Assembly: GCF_033100095.1 (NCBI RefSeq)
Contig: NZ_CP136921.1
Location: 528,501 to 592,500 of the forward strand
Source: Diaphorobacter limosus
GTDB lineage: Bacteria; Pseudomonadota; Gammaproteobacteria; Burkholderiales; Burkholderiaceae_C
DNA: 64,000 nt
Direction: 5' to 3'
The notes under the pieces were generated by a model. It saw only the letters and a program-made list of their open reading frames with translations, made no database searches and was not told the DNA's origin. Shown in pieces: positions 42,863 through 51,427 of this stretch; the first letter of the stretch is position 1, and every line of letters starts with the position of its first letter. The position numbers and the translations under genes are program-made.

Positions 42863-42943
42863 GGGTGGCGTGCGAACAGCTTGCCGCGCGCGGTGGCGGT
42901 GATGACGGATACAGCCGGGTGTGTGATGCGCCGCTCCACCGAG
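42863..42943 (-). pseudogene. Short coding remnant cut by IS21 element
   Basis: On the minus strand the bases just left of the IS21 end read SVERRITHPAVSVITATARGK and then LFARHPP and a stop. This looks like the C-terminus of a regulator-type protein, but it is too short to name. The remaining 85 bases to the peroxidase start show nothing clear. Confidence 0.35.
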
Positions 42944-43090
42944 TGTTGGCGCCGATTCAAAATTGAGCCACCGTGCCGCTTGAATTTTGAGCCAGGGCTG
43001 CAAGCCAGCCTGAGAGGGCCGGCTGTGGATAAGTGTAGTGCCTGATCCCGGTTCGTAATCTCCTTGAAGGACTGTTGTCATCGGTATTGA

Positions 43091-43122
43091 AGAAGGCAAG
43101 CCGCGCCAGCGGCTTGCCTTCT
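43091..43122 (-). terminator. Strong hairpin at the end of istB
   Basis: AGAAGGCAAGCCGC (43091-43104) and GCGGCTTGCCTTCT (43109-43122) form a perfect 14-bp stem with a 4-base loop, just after the istB stop. There is no clear T-run, so it may act as a transcript end or as a stabilising or blocking structure. Confidence 0.5.
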
Positions 43123-43127
43123 GGCCT

Positions 43128-43912
43128 TCAAAACGGCTGCCCCTTGTGTGCCTGTTCACGTGCCTTGATGCGTTTCTTGGCCACGGCCGTGCTGTGCAGG
43201 AAGCGGTGCGACTCGTTGCCCGTCTCCACGATGTGGCAATGGTGCGTGAGCCGATCCAGCAGCGCCGTGGTCATCTTGGCGTCGCCAAACACGCTGGACC
43301 ACTCCTTGAAGTCCAGGTTGGTCGTGATCATCACGCTGGTGTGCTCGTAGAGCTTGGAGAGCAGATGGAACAACAAGGCACCTCCAGCCTGGCTGAAGGG
43401 CAGATAACCCAGTTCATCGAGGATGACCAGATCCATGCGCTGCAAGCTCGCTGCGATGCGCCCCGCCTTGCCCTGGGCCTTCTCCTGCTCCAGCGCGTTG
43501 ACCAGATCCACTGTGGAGTAAAACCGCACCCGTGAGCCATGGCGCGTGATGCCCGCCACGCCGATGGCCGTGGCCAGGTGCGTCTTGCCCGTGCCGGGGC
43601 CACCTACCAGCACCACGTTGTGCGCCTGCTCGGTGAACGCCATGCCTGCGAGCTGTTCGATCAGCTTTCTGCCCACCGGCGAGCACTCGAAGTCAAAGCC
43701 CGCCAGGTCGCGGTGCACAGGGAACTTGGCCGTGTGCATCTGGTAGCTGATCGAGCGCATGGCACGGTCGCCGCCTCGGCCTGCAGCAGGTGCTCCAGCA
43801 ACCAGCGCGAGCTCTCCAATGTCGCATGACCGCCTTGCTTGACCAGATCCTCCCAGGCCCCCGCCATGCCATACAGGCGCAGCTCTTTGAGCTCTTTGTC
43901 CAACTCACGCAT
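43128..43912 (-). pseudogene. istB: istB helper ATPase, one-base frameshift
   Basis: The N-terminus [18 protein letters not shown] and the ATPase core ([19 protein letters not shown]alker [14 protein letters not shown]alker B) are in different frames. The break is near 43775, where GAGGCGGCGACCGTGCC would need one more C to read AEAADRAMRS. IstB helps IstA choose targets. The start overlaps the istA stop, as is normal for IS21. An internal ATG at 43760 could still give a protein with the ATPase core. Confidence 0.85.
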
Positions 43913-45320
43913 GATCGGCCTCCTGCACGACAATGTCTGTGCGCAGGCTGTCGTAGCGTGCCGTGTCGGCCAGGGGGGCCTGGCTCACCTGCAGGATGGT
44001 GGCAACTGTCTCGGGCAGGGGCTGTGCCTGCAAGCGTGCCAGCACGTTGATGACGTGTTCGCAGCTCACCCGCCCTGAGGGTGGGGCGCTCTGCAGCGCC
44101 AGCTCCACCGCCACCAGTACCGCGTCCAGCCCTTGCTTGGGCACTTCGGCCAGCACCTGCGCCATGACCTTGTCGCCGCCGTCCTGATGCAGCAGGGCGC
44201 GCCGCATGCGTTGCAAGGGGTCGGGCAGATCGGCAAACGGAGCGCCGTTGCGCAGCGCCCCTGGCTTGCGCTCGATCAGTGGCACGTAGTGCTGCCAGTC
44301 GTAGCGTGTCTGGTTGCGCTCGCTCAGGCGCTCGTGCGTGGCCACCACGGTATCGCCGGCCACCACCACGATCTGCGCCGGGTACAGGTGCGTGCTGACC
44401 ATCTGCCCTGCCCATTCACAGGGCACCGAGTAGCGGTTGCGCGCCACTGTCACCAGGCAGGTGCTGCTGACCCGCACCGGGTGCTCGACGTAGCCGTCAA
44501 ACGCCGCAGGCATGGGCATGAGGTGCTCTTGCTCGAGTTCGAGCATCTCGGCGATGCTGAATTCTTTGTGCTGCGGGTGGCGCAACTCTTGCCACAGGGC
44601 CCGGCAGCGCTCGCCCAGCCAGGCGTTGAGTTCGGCAAAGCTGCCAAAGCGCCGCTGCCCGGCCTCCAGCCAGATGCGCCTGCGACTGTCCTGCACGTCC
44701 TTCTCCACGCGCCCCTTCTCCCAGCCGCTGGCGCGGTTGCAAAAGTCCGCATCGAACAGGTAGTGCGCGCACATGGCGGCAAAGCGGGCGTTGACCACGC
44801 GGCCCTTGCCCTGCCAGAACGCGCCGCTGGCGCACAGCAACATGTGCGAGACCTGCAGCCGGTAGTACACCCCACCGATCACCAGCCCGTCTTCGCTCCA
44901 GTCGAACTGGAAGGCCTCGCCCAGCTCGAACGTCAGGGGCACGAAAGCCTTGGCTGCATCGCCCTGACCTTTGCCTTGGCGCCACTTGCGGATGAAGTCC
45001 GTCACCCGTGTGTACCCACCCTCGTATCCGGCCGCCTTGATCTGCGCAAACAGCGCCTTGGCCGTGCGCCGCTCCTTCTTGGGCCGCCTGGCATCGGCCT
45101 TCAACGCTTGTGTGAGTTCGGCCTCATAGGCCGACAGCTTCGTGGTCTTGACCGCCTCCCGGCGGTACTTGGGCTCGAGCGACTCAACCTCATCGAGCCA
45201 CTTGGCCACCGTGTTCCTCGATAGCCCCGTCTCCCTCGAGATCTGCCTCTTCGTCTTCTTGTCCCGGCGGTGCATCCGCCTGATCTTGCCAATCATGTCC
45301 ATGGTGATCACCTTCTTCAT
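43905..45320 (-). CDS. istA: IstA transposase with internal deletion of the catalytic core
   Basis: About 471 residues remain. The N-terminal HTH (TKRQISRETGLSRNTVAKWL), the first catalytic aspartate in FQFDWSEDGLVIGG and the C-terminal ARNRYSVPCEW and RYDWQHYVPLI regions are present. In complete IstA proteins the segment between AFW and GKGRVVNARF is ~45 residues longer and holds the second aspartate (typically in YDNMKTAVD). Here CASGAFW runs straight into QGKGRVVNARF. The reading frame survives, but the enzyme should be inactive. Start codon choice among ATGs at 45332, 45320 and 45302 is open. Confidence 0.8.
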   Translation of the reverse strand: MKKVITMDMIGKIRRMHRRDKKTKRQISRETGLSRNTVAKWLDEVESLEPKYRREAVKTTKLSAYEAELTQALKADARRPKKERRTAKALFAQIKAAGYEGGYTRVTDFIRKWRQGKGQGDAAKAFVPLTFELGEAFQFDWSEDGLVIGGVYYRLQVSHMLLCASGAFWQGKGRVVNARFAAMCAHYLFDADFCNRASGWEKGRVEKDVQDSRRRIWLEAGQRRFGSFAELNAWLGERCRALWQELRHPQHKEFSIAEMLELEQEHLMPMPAAFDGYVEHPVRVSSTCLVTVARNRYSVPCEWAGQMVSTHLYPAQIVVVAGDTVVATHERLSERNQTRYDWQHYVPLIERKPGALRNGAPFADLPDPLQRMRRALLHQDGGDKVMAQVLAEVPKQGLDAVLVAVELALQSAPPSGRVSCEHVINVLARLQAQPLPETVATILQVSQAPLADTARYDSLRTDIVVQEADHA

Positions 45321-45469
45321 TCCCCTGCTCAAAAATGCAGCAGGGTAGGTAAAACACCTGGCTCAAATTTGCGTCGGCATCACCGCAAAAAGTGGCTCAG
45401 TTTTCGGTCGGCGTCAACACATATATGAAAGATCGACTCCCAAGCTCAGAAAGAGAACTGAAAGGACAG

Positions 45470-46258
45470 ATGTAACCGTAGTCGTCGGCGCCGGCGGCAT
45501 CGGCTTGGCGATTGTCCACCGCATCAGCAGCGGCCGCCATGTCCTGCTCTCCGATCACCGTCAGGAAGCCGCTGACGCGGCCGCCAAATTGCTCGAGAAC
45601 GCGGGATTCGAAACCACGGCCATGCAGGCCGATGTTTCGGATCGAAACTCGATCCAGGCCGTGATCCGCAAGGCGCAGGAACTGGGGCAGATCAAGGCGC
45701 TGGTGCAGGTGGCGGGCGTGTCGCCCTCGCAGGCGTTCATCGAGGCGATCCTCAAGGTCGATCTGTACGGCATCTCGATGCTGCTGGAAGAGTTCGGCCG
45801 GGTGATTGCCAAAGGCGGCTTGGGCGTGGTGATCTCCTCGCAGTCCGGCTACCGCATGCCGGCGCTGACTGCCGCACAGGATGCGCTGCTGGCGACCGCG
45901 CCGGCGGACGACTTGCTGGCACTCGACTTCGTCAAGAACGTCGAAAGCACGCTGCATGCGTGCAACTCGCTGCGCGTGCGCGGCGAGGCAGTGCAGTGGG
46001 CCAAGCGCGGCGCGCAGGTCAATTCGATCCGCCCGGCATCATCGTGAAGCCGCTGGCGCACGACGAACTGCATGGCGAACGCGCGGACTTCTCCCAGGCG
46101 ATGCTGAAGAAGATGCCAGCCGGACGCGCCGGTACGCCGGACGAAGTGGCTGGGCTGATCATGGGGCCGGAAGGCGGCTTTATCACTGGCAGTGAATTCT
46201 TGATCGACGGTGGTGCGACGGCCAATTTCTACTACGATCCGGACGCTGGCAAAGCGTG
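45470..46258 (+). pseudogene. Decayed short-chain dehydrogenase/reductase
   Basis: The sequence reads as an SDR: VVVGAGGIGLAIVHRISSGRH, ADVSDRNSIQAVI, LVQVAGVSPSQAF, SSQSGYRMPAL and, in another frame, AGLIMGPEGGFITGSEFLIDGG. An ATG with AAAGGAC before it (45470) is followed by two stray bases, so the frame is lost at once. A second shift lies near 46033 (CGCCCGGCATC, one G short). The active-site Tyr-x3-Lys is also not evident. It lies directly against the IS21 right end. Confidence 0.75.
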
Positions 46259-46360
46259 ACGGACCAGAAGAAGCGCAATCTGCAGACCGGTTTCTGATGG
46301 GTGACGGAAAGTCATCAAGACCACCAGTCCGCACAAGTATGCCCAGTATTGGCGCTAAAA

Positions 46361-46399
46361 AGCCCTGCGCACCGCATTGGCCGCAGGGCTGGGTTTTTT
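46361..46399. terminator. Bidirectional intrinsic terminator between SDR remnant and fabI
   Basis: AGCCCTGCG (46361-46369) pairs perfectly with CGCAGGGCT (46382-46390). T-runs lie on both sides (TTTTTT to 46399 on the plus strand, TTTTT beyond 46361 on the minus strand). It ends fabI transcription 15 bases past the stop. Confidence 0.85.
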
Positions 46400-46413
46400 G
46401 GCTTTGCGGCGGT

Positions 46414-47214
46414 TTATACCTGATCCGCGCTCAGCCCCGCCGTCTGGCTGAAGCCCCCGTCCACGTAGGTGATCTCGGCCGTCACACCGCTGGCCAGGTC
46501 GGAGAGCAGGAAGGCCGCCACATTGCCCACGTCCTCGATCGTCACGTTGCGGCGCAGCGGGGCGGCGTCGGCCACGCGGCCGAGCAGTTTGCCGAAGTCC
46601 TTGATGCCGCTGGCGGCCAGGGTTTTGATGGGGCCGGCGCTGATGCCGTTGGCGCGGATGGCGCGGCCGTCCGCCGTGCGGCCCACGGCCTCTGCCAGAT
46701 AGCGCACGCTGGCCTCAAGGCTCGCCTTGGCCAGGCCCATGGTGTTGTAGTTGGGGATGCTGCGCAGCGCGCCCAGGTAGGACAGGGTCAAGAGCGACGA
46801 TTTATCGTTCAGGTAGGGCAGGGCGGCCTTGGCCATGGCCGGGAAGCTGTAGGCGCTGATGTCGTGCGCGATGCGAAAGCCTTCGCGTGACAGGCCTTCG
46901 AGGAAGTTGCCGGCAATCGCCTCGCGCGGCGCAAAGCCTATGCTGTGCACGAAGCCGTCAAACTTGCCCCAGGTGGCGGACAGGTCGGCAAACATCTTCT
47001 CGATCTGTGCATCGTCGGCCACGTCGCAGTCAAACACCAGCTTGGAGCCGAACTCTGCCGCAAACTCGCTGATGCGATCCTTGAAGCGCTCGCCCACGTA
47101 GCTGAAGGCGAGCTCGGCCCCCTGTTGGTGGCAGGCGCGGGCGATGCCGTAGGCGATGGAGCGGTTGGACAGTACGCCCGTGATGAGCAGCTTCTTGCCG
47201 GCGAGAAAACCCAT
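46414..47214 (-). CDS. fabI: Enoyl-ACP reductase (NADH), FabI
   Basis: This 266-residue protein is FabI. It has the N-terminal [17 protein letters not shown] cofactor site, and Y146, Y156 and K163 in LSYLGALRS and YNTMGLAK fall at the same numbers as the E. coli catalytic residues. [13 protein letters not shown] lines the substrate loop. It performs the last reduction of fatty acid elongation and is the target of triclosan-type inhibitors. It is divergent from yejA with only 46 bases between the start codons. Confidence 0.97.
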   Translation of the reverse strand: MGFLAGKKLLITGVLSNRSIAYGIARACHQQGAELAFSYVGERFKDRISEFAAEFGSKLVFDCDVADDAQIEKMFADLSATWGKFDGFVHSIGFAPREAIAGNFLEGLSREGFRIAHDISAYSFPAMAKAALPYLNDKSSLLTLSYLGALRSIPNYNTMGLAKASLEASVRYLAEAVGRTADGRAIRANGISAGPIKTLAASGIKDFGKLLGRVADAAPLRRNVTIEDVGNVAAFLLSDLASGVTAEITYVDGGFSQTAGLSADQV

Positions 47215-47260
47215 ATTCGTTCTCCTGTGGATGCGTTCAGAGGTAATGCAGAATTGTCGC

Positions 47261-49084
47261 ATGCGGTATTGGCTGATCTGTTCACTGTTCTTCCCGTGCC
47301 TGGCGTTGTGGCCCGGCGCGCCTGCGCGGGCCGCGCACGCCTACGCCATGTGGGGCGATCCCGCCTTGCCGGCCGGTTTTGCGCACCTGCCCTATGTGAA
47401 CCCCGATGCGCCCAAGGGCGGCGAGCTGCGCCTGGTGAGCAACCTGCGCGCATCCACCTTCGACAAGTACAACCCGTTCACCATCCGCGGCAACGCGCCG
47501 GCCTACCTGTCGGCGCTGATGTTCGACACGCTGCTGTCCGGCTCGATGGACGAGACCGCCACCGGCTACGGCCTGCTGGCCGAGGACGTCAGCGTGGCGC
47601 CTGACGGTCTGTCGGCCACCTTCCGCCTGCGGCCCGCAGCGCGCTTTCACAACGGCAAGCCGGTCACGGCCCAGGATGTGAAGCACAGCTACGACACGCT
47701 GGTCGGCCCCTACACCTCGCCAGGCTTCAAGACCCTGCTGATCGAGGTGGCCGGCGTGGATGTGCTGGACGATCACACGGTGCGCTACCGCTTCAAGGCG
47801 CCCAACCGCGAGCTGCCGCTGACCGTGGGCGGCCTGCCGGTTTTCAGTCGCGACTGGGGCCTGGGCGAGGACGGCAAGCCCAAGCCCTTTGACCAGGTGG
47901 TCATGGATATTCCGATAGGCAGCGGGCCGTATCGTGTTGGCCCGGTCAACTTCGGCAAGGACATCACCTACGTGCGCGACCCCAACTATTGGGCGCGCGA
48001 CCTCAACGTGCGCCGCGGCACGGCCAACTTCGACCGGGTGCTGATCAAGATCTACAAGGACAACACGGCACGGCTGGAGGCGCTGAAGGCCGGCGAGTTC
48101 GACCTGATGCGTTTTTTCAGCGCCGGCGACTGGGCGCGGCGCGTGAACGGCAAGAAGTTTGATACCGGCGAGCTGGTCAAGGCCGAATTTGCCAACAAGC
48201 TGCCCACGGGCTTCCAGAGCTATGTGCTGAACACGCGCCGGCCACTGCTGGCAGACCGGCGCGTGCGCGAGGCCCTGGGCCTGGCGTTCGACTTTGAATG
48301 GATGAGCCGCCAGTTGTTCTACGGCGCCTACCGGCGCGTACACGGCATCTTCGGCAACACCATGTGCGAAACCCATGGCCTGCCCACTGCGGCGGAGCTG
48401 GCCCTGCTGGAGCCCTGGCGCCAGAATTTGCCGCCCGAGGTCTTCGGCCCCATGTTCGAGCCGCCGGTCACCAAGGACGCCATGGCGCTGCGCGAGCACC
48501 TGCGGCGCGCCCTGGTGCTGTTGAAAGAAGCCGGCTGGGAGGTCAAGGACGGCGTGCTGCGCAACGCCCAGGGCGAGCCTTTTGTGCTGGAGTACATGGA
48601 CAGCAACGAGGGCGGGGTGCGCACGCTGTCGTCGTGGCAGCGCAACCTGGCGAAGCTGGGCATAACGCTCAGGTTCCGCTCGGTGGACTTTGCGCTCTAC
48701 CAGCAGCGGCTGCAGAAGTTCGACTTCGACATCACCACCATCGCCTACCAGGGCACGAACAACCCCGGCCAGGAGTTCGCCGACCTGTTCGGCAGCAAGG
48801 CGGCGGACCAGGAGGACTCGGGCAACTTCCCCGGCGTGAAGAACCCGGCCGTGGACGCGATGATCCGCGCCATGGTGTCGGCCAAGACGCTGCAGCAGAT
48901 GCTGCCCGCCTGCCACGACCTGGACCGCATCATCGCCCACGAGCATTACCTGATCCCGCAATGGTCTGCCTCCACGCACCGCATGGTGTATGACGCCTGG
49001 CGCCTGGCCAAGCCCCCGGTGGTGCCGCCGTACTCGCCGGGCGAGATGTGGGTCATCGATACCTGGTGGTCTAAAAAACCATAG
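47261..49084 (+). CDS. yejA: Peptide ABC transporter, periplasmic binding protein YejA
   Basis: This 607-residue family 5 solute-binding protein has a signal peptide ([27 protein letters not shown]). It then shows YejA marks: [23 protein letters not shown], the [15 protein letters not shown] entry, [27 protein letters not shown] and [15 protein letters not shown]. It delivers oligopeptides (microcin C in E. coli) to the YejBEF transporter encoded downstream. The stop codon (49082-49084) lies in a copy of the ATAGCTG repeat. An ATG at 47246 is an alternative start. Confidence 0.93.
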   Translation: MRYWLICSLFFPCLALWPGAPARAAHAYAMWGDPALPAGFAHLPYVNPDAPKGGELRLVSNLRASTFDKYNPFTIRGNAPAYLSALMFDTLLSGSMDETATGYGLLAEDVSVAPDGLSATFRLRPAARFHNGKPVTAQDVKHSYDTLVGPYTSPGFKTLLIEVAGVDVLDDHTVRYRFKAPNRELPLTVGGLPVFSRDWGLGEDGKPKPFDQVVMDIPIGSGPYRVGPVNFGKDITYVRDPNYWARDLNVRRGTANFDRVLIKIYKDNTARLEALKAGEFDLMRFFSAGDWARRVNGKKFDTGELVKAEFANKLPTGFQSYVLNTRRPLLADRRVREALGLAFDFEWMSRQLFYGAYRRVHGIFGNTMCETHGLPTAAELALLEPWRQNLPPEVFGPMFEPPVTKDAMALREHLRRALVLLKEAGWEVKDGVLRNAQGEPFVLEYMDSNEGGVRTLSSWQRNLAKLGITLRFRSVDFALYQQRLQKFDFDITTIAYQGTNNPGQEFADLFGSKAADQEDSGNFPGVKNPAVDAMIRAMVSAKTLQQMLPACHDLDRIIAHEHYLIPQWSASTHRMVYDAWRLAKPPVVPPYSPGEMWVIDTWWSKKP

Positions 49085-49116
49085 CTGTTTGCGCTTGATG
49101 GATAAGGGCTACAGCC
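49081..49116 (+). repeat. Comamonadaceae-type intergenic repeat, copy 4
   Basis: ATAGCTGTTTGCGCTTGATG continuing GATAAGGGCTACAGCC fits the repeat pattern. It contains the yejA stop codon at its second base. Confidence 0.65.
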
Positions 49117-49129
49117 TGTTTTAATCAAA

Positions 49130-49597
49130 ATGTTCAATCTGGAACACAAGATCCCCCCGCCGGTCGTCGGCCTGGCCTGCGCCGGCCTGGCCTGGCTGCT
49201 GGCCGGCGCCGCGCCAGCTTTGGCGTTGCCGTGGTCGGCTCGGCTGGCGCTGGCCGTGGCGCTGCTGCTGGCCCTGGCCGGCCTGGCGCTGGAGCTGTGG
49301 GGCCTGTGGGTGTTTCGTTGCCACCGCACCACGCCCAACCCGCTGGCGCCCGAACGCGCGCGTGCCGTGGTGCAGTCCGGGCCGTACCGCTTCACGCGCA
49401 ATCCCATGTATGTCGGCGTGGCCCTGCAGCTGCTGGGCTGGTGCGCGTACCTGCGCAACCCACTGGCGCTGCTGGCGCTGGTGGCATTCGTGGCCTACAT
49501 CACGCGCTTTCAGATCCTGCCCGAGGAGCGGGCGCTGGCACAGAACTTTGGCGAGCCATACCGCCAGTACCTGCGCCTGGTGCGGCGCTGGCTCTGA
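49130..49597 (+). CDS. Isoprenylcysteine/phospholipid methyltransferase-like membrane protein
   Basis: This 155-residue protein has about four hydrophobic helices. Its C-terminal region is typical of the ICMT/PEMT family: GPYRFTRNPMYVGVALQLLGW, then RFQILPEERALAQNFGEPYRQYLRLVRRWL, with the SAM- and Glu-containing EER segment. It sits between yejA and yejB on the same strand with 15 bases to yejB, so it is co-transcribed, although it is not part of a standard yej operon. The substrate is unknown; a link to peptide import is not evident. Confidence 0.88.
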   Translation: MFNLEHKIPPPVVGLACAGLAWLLAGAAPALALPWSARLALAVALLLALAGLALELWGLWVFRCHRTTPNPLAPERARAVVQSGPYRFTRNPMYVGVALQLLGWCAYLRNPLALLALVAFVAYITRFQILPEERALAQNFGEPYRQYLRLVRRWL

Positions 49598-49612
49598 ATA
49601 TCATCGACGCCC

Positions 49613-50650
49613 ATGTTTGCCTACATCCTCAAGCGCATCCTGCTCATGCTGCCCACGCTGCTGGGTGTGCTGCTGTTGACCTTCGTCGTCATCCAGTTCG
49701 TGCCCGGCGGCCCGGTGGAGCAGTACCTGGCCGAGGCCAAGGCGGGCGCCGCCGGTGCAGGGGGCGGCGGCGAGGGCGGCGGCATGGCCTACCGCGGCGC
49801 GCAGGGCGTGGACCCCAAGCGCCTGGAGCAGATCAAGGCGCTGTACGGTTTCGACAAGCCGGCGCACGAGCGCTTTATCCAGATGCTGGGGCAGTTCGCG
49901 CGCTTCGACCTGGGGCGCAGCTTTTTTCAGAACAAGGACGTGTGGCAGCTGGTCAAGGAAAAGCTGCCCGTGTCCATCAGCCTGGGGCTGTGGACCTTTT
50001 TCATCAGTTACCTGGTCGCCGTGCCGCTGGGCGTGGCCAAGGCGGTGCGCGCGGGCTCGCGCTTTGACCTGGTGACCACGCTCATCATCCTGGTCGGCTA
50101 TGCGATTCCGGGCTTTGTGCTGGGCGTGGCGCTGCTGGTGGTGTTTGGCGGGCAGCTGCAGTGGTTTCCGCTGCGCGGGCTGACGTCAAGCAACTGGGAG
50201 CAACTGAGCCTGATGGGTAAGGTGACCGACTACCTCTGGCACATCACCCTGCCCATCACCGCCATGGTGGCGGGCAGCTTTGCCGTGACGGCCATGCTGA
50301 CCAAGAACGCGTTTCTGGAGGAGATCCGCAAGCAATACGTGCTCACGGCGCGCGCCAAGGGCCTCACCGAACGCCAGGTGCTCTGGGGCCATGTGTTCCG
50401 CAACGCGCTGATCCCCATCATCACCGGCTTTCCCTCAGCCTTCATTGGCGCGTTCTTCGCGGGTTCGCTGCTCATCGAGACGCTGTTCTCGCTTGACGGC
50501 TTGGGCCTGCTCAGCTACGAGAGCGTGATCCGCCGCGACTACCCCGTGGTGCTGGGCACGCTGTATTTGTTCACGCTGATCGGCCTGGTGACCAAGCTGA
50601 TCTCCGACCTGTGCTACGTGTGGGTCGATCCGCGCGTGAAGTTCGATTGA
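49613..50650 (+). CDS. yejB: Peptide ABC transporter permease YejB
   Basis: This 345-residue inner-membrane permease of the DppB/OppB class opens with FAYILKRILLMLPTLLGVLLLTF and has an extended periplasmic loop (gly/ala-rich, residues ~45-65). The EAA-type coupling segment is near 245 (EEIRKQYVLTARAKGLTERQVLWGHVFRNALIPIITGFP), and DLCYVWVDPRVKFD ends it. It pairs with YejE. After it the operon is broken by a toxin-antitoxin module of ~0.7 kb. Confidence 0.95.
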   Translation: MFAYILKRILLMLPTLLGVLLLTFVVIQFVPGGPVEQYLAEAKAGAAGAGGGGEGGGMAYRGAQGVDPKRLEQIKALYGFDKPAHERFIQMLGQFARFDLGRSFFQNKDVWQLVKEKLPVSISLGLWTFFISYLVAVPLGVAKAVRAGSRFDLVTTLIILVGYAIPGFVLGVALLVVFGGQLQWFPLRGLTSSNWEQLSLMGKVTDYLWHITLPITAMVAGSFAVTAMLTKNAFLEEIRKQYVLTARAKGLTERQVLWGHVFRNALIPIITGFPSAFIGAFFAGSLLIETLFSLDGLGLLSYESVIRRDYPVVLGTLYLFTLIGLVTKLISDLCYVWVDPRVKFD

Positions 50651-50663
50651 TGCCTGGGTTAAA

Positions 50664-50694
50664 AATGGACATAATTTATATCCAACTTGTCCAT
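50664..50694 (+). promoter_or_regulatory. Candidate toxin-antitoxin operator/promoter
   Basis: ATGGACA (50665-50671) and TGTCCAT (50688-50694) form an inverted repeat around an AT-rich centre. TGGACATAATTTATATCCA inside it is itself nearly palindromic and contains -10-like TTATAT. Phd-family antitoxins repress their own promoter at such palindromes, so this is the likely autoregulatory site, 24 bases before the antitoxin ATG. Confidence 0.6.
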
Positions 50695-50717
50695 CATTCA
50701 TCGTCTGGAGGTGCATC

Positions 50718-51008
50718 ATGACCTGGAACATCGCCAGTGCCAAACAGCAGTTCTCCGAGGTCGTGCGCCTGACAGCCGAGGAGCCGCAGGCCATCTACAA
50801 CCGCGACAAACCCGTGGCGGTGCTGATCTCGGCGCAGGAGTACGAGGAGTTCAAGGCCTGGCAGGCGCAGAAAAAACGCCCCACGCTGGCCGAGCAGTTC
50901 GACGAGATCCGGGCGCTGCTGGCCGCGCGGGGCGAGGACGGTATCGAACTGCCGCCGCGCACCACCCGCTACAACCCCATGGTCGATGACCCGCATTACT
51001 GGGATTGA
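50718..51008 (+). CDS. Phd/YefM-family antitoxin
   Basis: This 96-residue protein starts MTWNIASAKQQFSEVVRLTAEEPQAIYNRDKPVAVLIS (read in two parts), the DNA-binding Phd/YefM fold. EYEEFKAWQ follows, and then an acidic C-terminal tail that should wrap the toxin. GGAGGTG lies 7 bases before the ATG. The stop overlaps the toxin start. The module carries its own palindromic promoter region. Confidence 0.93.
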   Translation: MTWNIASAKQQFSEVVRLTAEEPQAIYNRDKPVAVLISAQEYEEFKAWQAQKKRPTLAEQFDEIRALLAARGEDGIELPPRTTRYNPMVDDPHYWD

Positions 51009-51427
51009 TGGGGACGCTGGCAATGCAATTGGCCGATACCAATGTCGTTTCTGAACTCATGCGCAAACGCCCGGATGCGGGCGCGCTGGCGTGGCGCGAG
51101 ATGGTCGATGCCACCTATGGAAAAGTGACCATTTCTGCGGTGACCGTCGATGAAATCATGTACGGCCTGGCGCGCAAGCAGGATGCGGGTTTGCAGGCCT
51201 GGTTTGACGGCTTCATCGGCCGCAACGAGGTACTGCCCGTGACGCAGACCATTGCCTATCGCGCCGGCGAGATGCGCACGGGCTTTTCCCGGCGTGGCGT
51301 GGTGCGCAGCCAGGCCGACATGCTCATCGCCGCCACCGCCCAGATCCACGCCCTGACCCTGGTCACGCGCAATGTGCGCGACTTTGACGGCTGCGGCATA
51401 GGCCTGCTCAACCCCTTTACCGCATGA
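51008..51427 (+). CDS. VapC-type PIN-domain toxin
   Basis: This 139-residue PIN-domain ribonuclease has acidic catalytic residues in LADTNVVSELM (D and E), VTVDEIMYGL (E) and RSQADMLIAATAQIHALTLVTRNVRDFDG (D-D). VapC-like toxins cleave tRNA or rRNA and are held by the cognate antitoxin. The start overlaps the antitoxin stop, or ATG 51023 may be used. The stop overlaps the yejE start (ATGA), so the module has become transcriptionally and translationally fused into the yej operon. Confidence 0.93.
   Translation: MGTLAMQLADTNVVSELMRKRPDAGALAWREMVDATYGKVTISAVTVDEIMYGLARKQDAGLQAWFDGFIGRNEVLPVTQTIAYRAGEMRTGFSRRGVVRSQADMLIAATAQIHALTLVTRNVRDFDGCGIGLLNPFTA

Larger units (their letters stand above)
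42944..45419 (-). mobile_element. IS21-family element, copy 1 (2476 bp, damaged)
   Basis: The ends are TGTTGGCGCC (42944) and GGCGTCAACA (to 45419), with subterminal TGAGCCA repeats near both ends, as in the IS21 family. It holds istA and istB on the minus strand. istA has an in-frame internal loss and istB has a one-base frameshift, so this copy is unlikely to move by itself. The flanks (CCGAG and CACAT) do not match. The left 386 bases are repeated at 63615 with one difference noticed. Confidence 0.9.
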
